A stretch of 64,000 bases of DNA from Morella rubra (taxonomy: Eukaryota > Streptophyta > Magnoliopsida > Fagales > Myricaceae): the NCBI GenBank assembly GCA_003952965.2, contig CM025855.1, forward strand, positions 28,650,824 to 28,714,823, given 5' to 3'. Made by a program: the position numbers and the translations under genes. Each line of letters begins with the position of its first letter. The first letter of the stretch is position 1. Below, piece by piece: positions 10,657-21,449 of the stretch. The notes beneath the pieces were generated by a model. It made no database searches and was not told the DNA's origin. It was given only the letters and a program-made list of their open reading frames with translations.

Positions 10657-11122
10657 TGAAGGACAAACAAAGTCAATTGAAAAAATTAAAGAACGATGCC
10701 CACAAAAGCTTGAGCAAAACTTGGAGAAATTCTAAGTCAAAACTTCACCTCCAGATCCATGAGCTTCAAACTGTCCCTCACCACCCCGCAAGACTCATTG
10801 CTGGAGCAAAAGACGTAGATGGGCGGCGCGACGGAGCTGGCACAGACGGAGATGGGCGGCGCGACGGAAGGGGCGACGGAGCTGGGCGGCTCTTGGGTGC
10901 TGGAGCTGTGCAAGGAAAATTTCAGATCTGGTATGGGTTTGAATTGGTTTTCTGGGTCGTCGAATTGGTTAGGAGAAAAACGGGTCATATGTAAAACGGG
11001 TCAAACCGCGGGTCGAATTTCATTAATTGTGGCGTGTTCTCATCCCTTGGATCTTGAAAATTCGATCTCGACGTCCACCAGCAGCTACCAGCACAATAAC
11101 CCCCAGCACCATAACCGAACCC

Positions 11123-11132
11123 TTGGAGTAAC
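11123..11132. repeat. Right 10-bp target-site duplication of the MULE
   Basis: TTGGAGTAAC, identical to 2680-2689, directly after the right tip. Confidence 0.93.
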
Positions 11133-12983
11133 CGGTGTTTCATCCAATTTACATTAGCGAGCACAAAATGCTTTTATATCGCAAAAACATATACTTTAGG
11201 TTTCAGTTGGCCCGGTTTCTCCCATTATAAAATATACCAAAAAATTCTAAAATGCTCCGAAATTTAAGAAAAAGAAACCCTAAAATAAATTTCTTTCTAA
11301 ATACATCTGGATCCATCAGTCCCGCGATTTCAACAATCACGATACAAGCAATCCTCATAAAAGAAGTACAAAAATGTTCTATCCAAATGGGATTGAATTA
11401 TTGGTGAAGTTAAATGATGCCTTCCGGGTGACACAAAAAAATATATTTTTAAAAAAGTACAAAAATACAAAGAAGGATAAACAAGTGGGTAAATGTTTAT
11501 TTGATTTGTTAATTGTCTTTGACTCACTCGTTAAAACTGATCTTACGACTAGAGCAATAGAAGAGTTAAATATTATCATTAGCACATAAAAATACAGGGC
11601 ATATAGGTGAATTTTACTCGATCTTTTTTTAAGTAAGGAGGAAAATCGGTTTCTTCTAACTTATTGGTCGAGTTCAAATAGACTTGACCCAGTTATGATT
11701 CACTGATCGAACTTATAACATGCCTAATTATTTAGACCGTTCCAAGTTCGTGTTTTTAGATATCTATAGTTGGATTGAGTGAGTATAAAGAACTTCTCAA
11801 TTATATATTTTTTTTATGGTTTTATTTTTGTTGTGGTGAAATGGAACGTGGGAAAAGTTCCTAAAGAATCTTATAAAAAGAATAGTGATTAACGTAGCAA
11901 CTTCAAAGTTCAAACATGACCGGTGTTTTGTCTGTTTTTAGTTAAGCTAATTAACAAAGAAAAGGAATTAATTAAACATTGCTTCACAAACTCAAAATTT
12001 CGTAAAACTCCGGTAACCTCATCATTACCTTGAAAGCTTCCATCATCTTCCCATCCAAGAAATCGAATAAAACAATTATTCCCATGAGATAGATGGTTCC
12101 AACTTCCAATGATAACTCAAACTGTCTCCTTTGCTTGTCCTCTTTAACTATTATATTCATTTTGCTCACAAAAGCTTCAAGGAGGCAGTATCCTTTATTT
12201 CACGGGAGTTTATTATACGCGCTAAAACAATTCTCAATCCTCAGTCACGTTCATGCCATAGACCAGCAGGCCAACGTCAAACCAACTAAAACCTGTTCAC
12301 ATGCATTTTGAATTATTCTCCATTTATGGGGTTCAGAGTTCAAGCTTGTTAAATCCCCTTCGAATGCTGCAAATCTATTATACGGGGGAAAATAGTCTGG
12401 AAATGATTATTAGACTCAACTGCACGTTCATATCCACATGACAGGTGGGACCAAAGTTGTAAATTATTATAAAGTTCATGCATTATGAGGTAGTTAACAC
12501 TGAGAGATTCTGTAACTAACCTCAAACCCAATCATACACCCAAACTGATTACCATTTTCTACCCTTTTTTTTTGGGGGGGAAAAATCCTCTCAAACAGAT
12601 AAGCAATATATATACCACAAAAATGCCTACGCATGGAATGGGAAAAATTCCACAATTTCGAATTTTATCATTGATATTAGGTACTAAGAAAGTTAAAAAT
12701 ATGGAATTTAAAAACTCAAATATAAGATTCACAGTACTGAAATTTCCACGCACTTTTTCTAGACCTACAAAAAAAAAAAAAACACAAATTTCTTTCCCAA
12801 GAAAGATTGCAACTCAACAATATGCTATTACAATTCCTTTTACAAAATCCAAAAAACAGAAACAAAAAAAAAAACTAAACTAAACTAAAAGCATTAATCC
12901 GTTTACCGTTTTCTTGTTGATTAGTAAACATGGCATCGTCAAATATTGTTATAATATTTTGATTATTTTTAAAAAAAAAAAAT
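11133..12983. other. AT-rich intergenic sequence
   Basis: No gene, RNA or well-bounded repeat was recognised. The last few hundred bases before 12984 form the 3' flank of the minus-strand gene, with long A-runs on the plus strand. Confidence 0.5.
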
Positions 12984-13679
12984 TCAACCTCTGTACAAAG
13001 GCGACCGTTGCTGAACCACCTTAGCAATCTTTGACTGCCGAAAAACCTTTATCGGGCTCGGAAAATACCAACTCCTGCCCCTCGTTCTGCTTTCTCCGCC
13101 GCCAGAACAACTTCGAGAGTCCGACGTCACCGGAACGGCCACGGATCTTGATCTCATCATCATCGTCCTCCTAGCTCTCATGTCCTTGTCCTCTTCTTCC
13201 ATTGCCTCAGCTTTCTTCTCACTTCCATCGTTCGTTTCGATATTCTTGCTCTTCTGCGACTTGAACACCGACCAGAACGACGAAGCTTTGCTCTTCCCGT
13301 TCACAGGTGAGGGTTCTTTCAGTTCGGTTTCGTTGCCTACGAACCGGGAGCGGGACCTGAGGAAGGGAATCGCGACCGATCTGGACCGGCGGAAAGCCGG
13401 TTCGCTTTCTATTAGATTGGAGACGCGGCCGAAGGATCCGACGCCGCCTTCGGACGTCGAGAATCGAGAGAAAGATCGTGAGAAAGATGAGGATGAAGAG
13501 GAAGAAGACGAAGTCGTCGCCGCAGCGGCACAGCACGCGCATGGCCGCACGTTAGCGCACTCGGGGCAGAGGATGGCGAGGCGGTCCCGAAGGCACGCGG
13601 GGCAAATCCCGCTGCGGCGGCGCTTCGAGGGGTGCTTAGGACATTTCCACACCTCTTCTTCGTCCGCATAGAATGCCAT
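12984..13679 (-). CDS. Plant-specific Cys-rich/Ser-rich basic protein of unknown function, 231 aa
   Basis: This is the only complete host gene seen. It is a single-exon frame of 231 codons with ATG at 13679 and TGA at 12984-12986. The N-terminus carries a compact Cys/His array: C13-x2-H16, C26-x2-C29, C38-x2-C41, then C47-x-C49-C50, within WKCPKHPSKRRRSGICPACL and LCPECANVRPCACC. This looks like a small zinc-binding fold and recalls the N-terminus of OCTOPUS/DUF740 proteins, but the rest does not match that family. A run of nine Ser (about 57-65) follows, then two SRSVA(I/V)P-type basic motifs, a Lys/Glu-rich middle and a conserved-looking basic C-terminus (SWYFPSPIKVFRQSKIAKV, ending SPLYRG). 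No signal peptide or membrane helix is seen. The GC-rich body stands out from the AT-rich flanks. I know uncharacterised plant proteins of this shape; function is not known to me. Confidence 0.85.
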   Translation of the reverse strand: MAFYADEEEVWKCPKHPSKRRRSGICPACLRDRLAILCPECANVRPCACCAAAATTSSSSSSSSSFSRSFSRFSTSEGGVGSFGRVSNLIESEPAFRRSRSVAIPFLRSRSRFVGNETELKEPSPVNGKSKASSFWSVFKSQKSKNIETNDGSEKKAEAMEEEDKDMRARRTMMMRSRSVAVPVTSDSRSCSGGGESRTRGRSWYFPSPIKVFRQSKIAKVVQQRSPLYRG

Positions 13680-13860
13680 ATTCCGAACGTTAGTCTTCCC
13701 TTTCCGTCTTCTGTAATTTGTTGGGATTTTGTCTCCGACTTTCTTGCGAGGTTTCTGTTTGTTCCTCTCAGTTTCTTGCCCGTCTCTGTGGCTTCCCTTT
13801 GGCTGAGGTTTTTAAAAAGGGTGGGTCTGATTGGTGGGAGACAGGTTAACCATGGTTAAG
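13680..13860 (-). promoter_or_regulatory. Putative 5' leader and core promoter of the 231-aa gene
   Basis: On the minus strand, a TATA-like TTTTTAAAAA lies at about 13810-13820, some 130-140 bp before the ATG. The leader between them is rich in purines on the coding strand. The start of transcription is inferred only. Confidence 0.3.
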
Positions 13861-14639
13861 TTTTCACCCTGGTTGGCTTCTCTTGGCTTGGCCTCCCCGT
13901 CGTCTCGTTTGGTAAACCTTGGCGGACTGAAACGCCGCGTTTTTCTATCTTACAGAGTCCACGTAGTACGTAGTGAAATTGTACCTGACGAATTTATTGT
14001 AATTGTTCACACGTGTAACGTGTTTGGGTGAGTTGTACCACTTGGGACTGGGGAGCTGAAGACACCTCACATCCAAGAGGGACTATTCGGGAAATCTACA
14101 CCTAATGAAGGGTCCCGCTGGAGAAAGATTGATTTAATAAGTCCTAAAAGTAGGCAGCCCGGGGGGGTGTTTGTTTGACATTTTGATTTGAAGGCTTTTT
14201 GACGTTTTCTAGTATTTTACTGAAATACCTTTTATGCTCTCTGACCGGAGTGTAAAATCAACAACGTCAAAACTATCCCATCAATAGCAAATCAAGATAA
14301 AACTCTTAACGAACCAACGTCACGTGCGACCAAGGGAAAAATATAGTTTTGGCAAATAACACAACAAAAGTAAAAAAATAAAATAAAAAGCAGAATGATA
14401 TTTTGAACCAAGGCGTCCGAATTGAATATATATCTTTTTTTTTCCTATGTCAATTGAATATATCTGCTTTATGTTATTAGTGGAGATTTATCTCCTAACT
14501 TATTTAATGCTTAAAATATGAAACTAATGGTTGGCTCTGTCCGGTAAGTACTCTTCATTATCAAAGAGAAAAAGGGTAAAATATTTTTAAGGAATAGCTA
14601 TAACTTAATTAGAGGCATATAGTTGGTGTAATTTTTGTT
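13861..14639. other. Intergenic sequence
   Basis: Nothing recognised apart from upstream sequence of the minus-strand gene. Confidence 0.5.
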
Positions 14640-14970
14640 TGGAACAAAATAGAGAACATGTTATAGTTTGTCCCATAATTATAGAATAAAATCAATTTTA
14701 CCTTTTCAATTATCGAAATTGCAATTTAAGTTCTTCATCTTTTGATAATTTTCAATGTACGTTCACATCCAAATTTAAATATTGCACTATAGTTATGGGA
14801 GCGTTAATTGAAAACTTTTAAATATTGCACTATAGTTATGGGAGTGTTAATTGAAAACTTTTAAAAATTAAATGACGCAATTCGCTGTGTTTATAATTGA
14901 GGGTCAAGATTGATATTGCACTATAATTATTAGACAAACTACGACTTTTTCCCAACAAAATATTATAAGA
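14640..14970. mobile_element. MITE-like element with imperfect terminal inverted repeats
   Basis: The left side reads TAGTTTGTCCCATAATTATAG and the right side, reverse-complemented, reads TAGTTTGTCTAATAATTATAG, so about 60 bp at each end pair up imperfectly. Inside is a tandem pair of a 43-bp unit. Exact tips and target duplication are unclear. Confidence 0.45.
14777..14862. repeat. Tandem duplication, 2 x 43 bp
   Basis: The unit starting AAATATTGCACTATAG occurs at 14777 and again at 14820 with one base change (GCG to GTG). It lies inside the MITE-like element. Confidence 0.9.
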
Positions 14971-17900
14971 GATTAAGAAGTTATTATAAGAAAATAACTT
15001 ACTCATATCCTAATTCAATCATGGCTAACAATACTTTTTTATTAGTATTATGTGGGAATTATATCTTATAGATTATGATTAATAACTACTAATTCTGTAA
15101 AAAAAAAAAAAAACTCCTCTGTTTAGTGACTGTCTGAGGATCCATTTCCCTCTCATATTCAACACTTTTCATCCCTTAACCCACATCTCCCCTCCTCTCG
15201 GTGAACAATTCTCTCATATACATAGACACAAATGGAGCCTACCTTATAATAATTTAACGTTGAAACTACATATAATTTTAATTTAAAAGTACTTACATTA
15301 TAAAATAATTTAACGTTGAAACAAACGGATAGCTACGTGAACATCTTCTGATGTGTCCGCAGCCACATAATTTGGTGTCCGGAAACATTCGACATGGCAG
15401 AGTTCTTGGTGCAGGGAAAGAGAGTAGCGTGCGCACTAAGTCAAGAAACATTTGTGACAGGTCGTTCTCTCAAACACCATAACCCATATCCAAAGGATCA
15501 AGGAGAACTCGGGCATATCGTCTCCCTAATTATTATTTTTTTCTTTGATAAGTAAATACATGAAATATATGAAACGAACAACTTGAGGGCAATATTGATA
15601 TGTGGCAAATTCTTTTTCTTTTCCGTGAGGTTATTAGTTTTCCGTCGCAAAATGTTTTCGAGGAGGGTTTTTTTTTTTTTCTTGGACAAAATATCAATTG
15701 TTTTTGACGCTGCTAGAATTCAGAGAACCGGCCGAAATAGTAGTAATAAGACAACAGTGAAGATTGCCAAATCTAAGTGCAGGCCGGGGACCGCTAGCTG
15801 CATTCCCTCTTCATTTTGACTTTTCAAGCTAGCATTAATGTGACCCCCTATTTACGAGGACCAAACAAGTGCAAATATCTTTTGTCAAAAAAATTAGGAA
15901 GAAAACTACAAGCAGATCAAGTCAACCCGTTGATATATTTTGTTTATATATAGTGTTATGGGTACTTGGAGCTTTTGTGAGCATTTCCACGGTAATAATC
16001 ACAATAAGAAAAATCCGCCATAGCCATGAAATTCTTAACAACTTAGATTTCGTTGTAAATAATAAACTTTTATTGGTGATAATCACAAACTCTTCGCCAC
16101 TCACTATAGGAAATGTGTTCCTCAAGACAAGCTTCATCGTCTTCCAAAGTGGTATTATCCGTTGGCGATGATCTACGAGGACAGTATCGGGTGGTCGAAA
16201 TTGGGTCGGCACTATTGCTCGCCACAATGAAATGGCCACCACTTTTGTTCATCGTGGCCGAATATCCAACAATCCAGGACGGTAATACTTGCCGGCATAA
16301 ATGGTCGTTCCCATCGGTGCTAAGTCAAAGTGAGGTCGGCATTGGCATTTTTTTTTCGATAGATTTTCACCAACAAAGAAAAATACAAGTCGGGAATACT
16401 TTTCGTCAACATGCAGAGGAAGTCGATGGTTTTCACCGACGGATACAAATTCAAGTCGGCCAAAAATTTGCTCGACGTGAAGAGGACGTCATTGGTTTTC
16501 ATTGACGGAGAAAAAAGTAAGTTGGCCAAACACATCATCGACGGTAAGAGATTGTGTCGGCAGGTTCTGTTTTTTTTTTTCCACGACAATGCTTTTACTG
16601 TAAAAAGAACACTCCAAGTTACATGTCCACCTGAATGATCTAGAAAATATTTATATTTGATTCCTTGCATAGCTGAATCCCCAACAAATTTCATGCCATG
16701 AGTCAATTGGCATTACCATACTTGACAAAAATCCCAGCAGCTGAACCAAAACCAATAAGCAATTATTCCATCAGAAGACCATTTTGAGTCACAAATACAT
16801 GCAGGATTTGCTTTGTGAGTTCCTATATAAGGTAAATGACCTAGGCAAAGAATAGACTAGTTCACACAATATACAGGTTTGTGATCTATCTACAAAAGAT
16901 ATCAAAATTCCAATGTATTTGGACCGAATAAGTTCAGCCATTTCAAGATGGGGTTCGCCTGTTGAAAGACTCCACCGTTAAGTTGGCAGTGAAAGTTGGG
17001 ATCAGGTTCAACTTCCGAATAAATATGTAAACCTACAAAAAGGCAGACTTCAATGACAAACCTCTTGATTCAATAGGATAAGGAGGACGAAACAAGAAGA
17101 AAAAAGATACTAAAAAATTCCGGTTGAGAAGAACATATTCTATACGAACGGTAAGAAACAAAATGCTCAGTACTTGATGGGATATCTCAGTTTGGGATGT
17201 GTAATAGTTTGCCTGTTAGATGATAAATTAAATTAGTTTCTATTTTTCTTATACTAGATCAACAAGAATCATAACAGGAGGTGAAGAAATGTATTTGCAC
17301 CGTTTCTTCATGCTCTGAGTTCTGGAAACAATAAAACAAAATAGAGCAATAGTTTGAAACCATTTGGTTCTCTTCATCCTCACGAATATTAATGCAATAA
17401 CAGAGATAGATAATCCCCGAGAATTCAACGTATACTTTCTGTGCATACCTGCTATCACAAAATGTGCTAGGATAATGAAAAGTACGCACGAGTAGTTTGT
17501 AGTTTGACAGTTGACGTTTCAGCTTGCTCGAGTAGTTTGTAGTTTCTGTGAAAAAAATAAACTATTTCTGTGAAACAACGTGGAATAGTTTTTTATATTA
17601 ATGTTGGACTTTAAAAAAATAGCATCTGCGTATATGTTGTGGCCTTATATACTATATACCGGTAAATAAATAACTCGATCCATCCCATGCGTCATGAATT
17701 TATCTGATCGCCAAAAGCTGTTGCAAATGTGGTATGAAAAAAAAAAATATGGAGCCTAGCTTTTTGGAAACTCTTCTTGAGATTAGAAATGGAACAGGGT
17801 AATGATGAAGTGGTTTAATATCAGTGTGGACAATTTAATATTTTGTCTAACGCAATGTAGGATTACCTAAGTTGACAGAACATTGTTATGATCAGCATCC

Positions 17901-19097
17901 CACGAAGTTATTCAATTTAAGGGCCCTGTGACAATTTAATCGTTGAAATTTCATATTGAGCTTTGATCAATTGTTCGTGAAGATGACAATGGAAGCATTT
18001 GTGGAGTTATCTTTCCGGTGGACTTATACAATCGAAGGAAGCATCTGAAAGTCTTTCTGCAAGTAGTGTTTCATTGCTCTGTTTCGTTAGAAATCTAAAA
18101 TGGTAAAAATGGTTATCCGAATAAACCAAAAGTAGGTTGCAAAATTGATATAAAATAAACCGAGAAAGTGCAGAATTGATAAATGCTGACTTTGATCACT
18201 TCCCATCTTCATACAAACTACTTGGAAAATGGAATTGTTTCCTCCATAACCACGACAATTACACCACATATATTCTGACTTGGTCGAACCAGGTCTAACG
18301 ATTCTAATGACTCTTCATGACAGATAATAGAGATCCTAATTACAGTAATTTTTTATTTTTTTATACACTGCCCTCGTATTCTCTCCCAGAGATGTTTTTT
18401 GAAGAACCGGTACAGGGATTTAAAGCGTGGTGAATAGCCAAAAAATGAAAAGCATAGCAACACACTCTGTAAGGCGAACTGCACTCAGCATGGTGCGAGT
18501 ATGAAGCCTGCACTCTTTCCTCGAGATCTTTGCCATTATCCATGGATTCTAGCAGATGTGGTACGAGAATTGAGCATGCCATGGACTGCAAATTTTCATC
18601 CCCAACTGAGAGGAGAATGATGAACAATACCGTGGCCTCTTTCCTTAGCCAATCTTCTGTTTGCCTCTTCCTCTTCACTCTGATAATTGAGCAAAAACCA
18701 CAGAAACCGACCAACCATTATAAAAGAAAAGTAACGAGAGGTACCCATGTCATGAAAGATCCAGTAACTTAATGGAATGCATCGGAGAGACCTCCAACTA
18801 ATAAACAAGCTTAGTAAAAGGTGGAATCCAAATCCATACCAAGGCCTACTACTCTGACAGAAAAAAAAATTACATGATTATGGCATGGAGTTACTAGGCT
18901 GTTTAACTAAGTTCAGTAAATCATGCACGAATACTTTGAACTAGACCACTAAATTTTGTCCACGAAATTTTGCCACAAATACAAAAATTAAGATGCTGAA
19001 ACTCCTTGAAACTAAAACAGCTTCATCTGAAAATGCCCACTAATCACATTCTCCAGCAGACACCCATCAAAGGACTAGCCAATATGAAAGTAATTAA
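14971..19097. other. AT-rich intergenic sequence
   Basis: No gene was recognised. The stretch 16080-16640 has recurring GACG/GTCGG words and a CACTATAGGAAA word, which may be a decayed transposon end. The minus strand near 16930-17030 and 18361-18700 has protein-like readings that I could not place. Poly-T and poly-A tracts are common. Confidence 0.4.
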
Positions 19098-19521
19098 GAT
19101 TTTACGGGCTTTGCTCGAGGCCTCCAGAGCCCCAGCCTATACTTGTGGGCATATTTCAATATCAGCTTCCTCTGCAAAACAAGATTCAGATGTAATTTTC
19201 AGATCTTAAAATGTCTCAAGTTACAGATTTTCCTATGGTGGGCCTATGCATTCAGATTTACATAGAGGTTAATGCTGCAACACTACAAATTAGTTCCAAG
19301 TTCTAATAGGTAACCCAGATAAAAAAGAAAAGAGAAACAAACAACCAAAAACTTATGTATATGCAGATCCTCTTTCTTGAGCCCCATCTGCAATAGAAAT
19401 GATTACATAATGACAGAAAGAAAAAGAACTACGAGAAGTACCTTATGAAGGCAAGTAAACTTTTACCTGTAAATGCTCCAAATCTGACAAGCCCTCAGAA
19501 ACAAGGGTGTAAAGTGACATC
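19098..19521 (-). other. Possible exon chain of an unrecognised or decayed gene
   Basis: Three short pieces on the minus strand have exon-like borders. ATG at about 19518-19520 opens MSLYTLVSEGLSDLEHLQ and ends CAG|GTAAAAG at 19467. After a TCTATTGCAG acceptor near 19390 comes MGLKKEDLHIHK. After a TTTTGCAG acceptor near 19172 comes RKLILKYAHKYRLGLW then RPRAKPVKS and a stop. Together they would make about 55 residues. I do not recognise the protein. It could be the last exons of a small gene, a relic, or chance alignment of splice-like words. Confidence 0.3.
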
Positions 19522-21449
19522 AAGATTCATTTTGGCTTTTTTTTTTTTAATCTAAGAAGCTGTCCAACTAAAAAAAAAAAAGGACATAGTAACATCAAGA
19601 GATTTCGGACAGCGGTTAACTTCTGAAAATTATAGAGATCAAAATCTGAAAAACGAAAAGAGCATTTTTATTCATGAATTAATCTATAGCACAAAGCAAC
19701 ATTAGTTCATACAAGATTGTGGATGCTATCATAATAGCATTATACCCTACTCACTCTCCTTGTTCTCACGTCTCAATTCTTAAGAAAAAAGAATCGGGTT
19801 GAACGTGGTGGTGGTTTGGGGTTAGGAGGGCAAACACTGAACATGAGAATCATTAACCGGGCCATGTTTGCACAAGTTGACTGGTGTATGGTAAAATATA
19901 AGTACCGTTAATTTATGCATTTGAATATACAAAGCTCATATCAAAGCACCCCACACAAGTACCATAAACCATCAAACACCAAGTGTAAGCACTATGTCCG
20001 CTCGTGCCTCCCTTAGCCATCGTGTCGTCCCCCCTTCCCCTCTCCCCATATTTGCCAAGAATAAAAAAAAAAAAGTGTAAGCACTATGTCTAAACATCAC
20101 AAGTTCAAACTGATGTGAGAAAGAAAGCATTGGAATTAGGGAAGCAGTAAATTGATAGAATACATTCGAGTAATGTATTCAAAGAAATTTTGCATAGTCC
20201 TCCTTGAGTTAATTAATTTTGATCAAAACTTCAACTTCAAAACCAACAAACTAAAACAGAGTAAAAACATAAAAGAGTATATAAAAACCAAAATATATTT
20301 AACAGAGTATATTTCCTTAGTATATATATATATATATGTATTGTTTTATTTTTTAGTTAATTAACTTCAACTTCAGCTATGTATTAGCTTGTAGTTATAT
20401 TGCTCAATTTCTAGATGTCATAACAAAGTTAGCTCTCTCTCTCTCTCTCTCTCACATAAGTGTCTCTATGCGTGTGTGTGGGACATGTCTATGTGCTTTC
20501 CAATTACACTTGGAATAACTTTGAATACCATACAATCAATAACTTCTCAACGTCTCAATTTTTTGCCACGCCCACAGTTGAATTATAGAACTTGCACATG
20601 TAAAGCAACCAAACATTTTCCCAAGCACCTAGTGTGCGCCCAGGTCTAGGATAGTAACAACAATATTCAGCAACCAAACATAACCATCTCTAACTCACAA
20701 TGGTGGGCAGAAGTGATGAATAAGCTGTGTGGGCAGCAACAGAGAGCTCTGATATGGAGTGGGTGAAAGTTTGCATGTGGAAAATTACTTACTTGATCAT
20801 GATGAATAATCTTGATCTTCTCTGCGATTGACTCTTCAATCTTATTTTAATCTTTAGGTCTTGTTGATCTCAATCTTGAGTCTTTTAATTTCATAACCTA
20901 GCAGCCCAAATGTTCTACCTCCTTCCTTTCCACGTTCACAGCCTGCACAAAGTTTCTTTAAGGTCTTAATGGCCAATCATTTCAATTGATCGGCTATCTC
21001 ATAGTCTATCCTTTTAATAAAACCTTAGCTATTGATAGTGCGTTAGATTGTTAGGGATCTCAAATCTCAGCCGTAGGATCACATGGAAAACTTTTTCCAT
21101 TATTTTTCTTATATTATTTTATTCCGAATTTTAAGCTTCTACTAATTGTAATCATGTTCATCAACATATTACAAATCACCCCCGAGATTTGAGATTGATT
21201 TGTGAAATCCCTTATGCTAACAATTATTTATTTATTTATCTTTCGACAATGCTATATTCCACATAACCCAATAAGACCGGAATCATATCACGATTAAGTT
21301 CCTAACTCATATAATTTTTAATTCACAATCTATAACCCATTGGACTTTCAAATTGTTTCCAAAATAATTTCACAAATAAAATATTGTGAATGTACATGTA
21401 TAATTGTCAAAATTTACCATGGCAAAACAATCTTTATTACCACATTTTT
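19522..21449. other. AT-rich intergenic sequence
   Basis: No gene recognised. Contains a CT microsatellite near 20430. Confidence 0.5.
20431..20454. repeat. (CT)n microsatellite
   Basis: About twelve CT units in a row, followed shortly by a short GT run. Confidence 0.95.

Larger units (their letters stand above)
2690..11122 (+). mobile_element. Mutator-like element (MULE) with 2.2-kb TIRs and captured host gene fragments
   Basis: An 8,433-bp DNA transposon bounded by a perfect 10-bp duplication. It starts GGGTTCGGTTATGG and ends with the complement. The two arms are inverted copies of about 2.2 kb. They flank a 4-kb core containing a FAR1-type MULE transposase that is interrupted by several frame changes. 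The inner 1.8 kb of the arms is almost identical (I saw one base difference), while the outermost 0.3-0.4 kb carries several indels. Both arms carry an RPB9 exon and HISN4 exons with intron sequence, as in Pack-MULEs. The transposase looks dead, so any recent movement would have needed enzyme from another copy. Confidence 0.93.
8885..11122 (-). repeat. MULE right terminal inverted repeat
   Basis: This 2,238-bp arm is the inverted copy of 2690-4886. It is longer than the left arm because of extra GC-rich units near 10820-10885, where a GATGGGCGGCGCGACGGAG-like unit is repeated, and small indels near 10990-11080. Confidence 0.92.

Noticed and set aside
13180-13671. 163-codon open frame on the plus strand
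   Set aside because: It is the antisense shadow of the minus-strand 231-aa gene, whose Cys array and C-terminal block look like real protein.
16080-16640. CACTATAGGAAA and repeated GACG/GTCGG words as a CACTA element
   Set aside because: No matching opposite tip, no 3-bp duplication and no CACTA gene nearby. Left as a note only.
18361-18714. 117-codon minus-strand open frame
   Set aside because: No family feature is seen and no consistent exon chain could be built with the 19.1-19.5 kb pieces.
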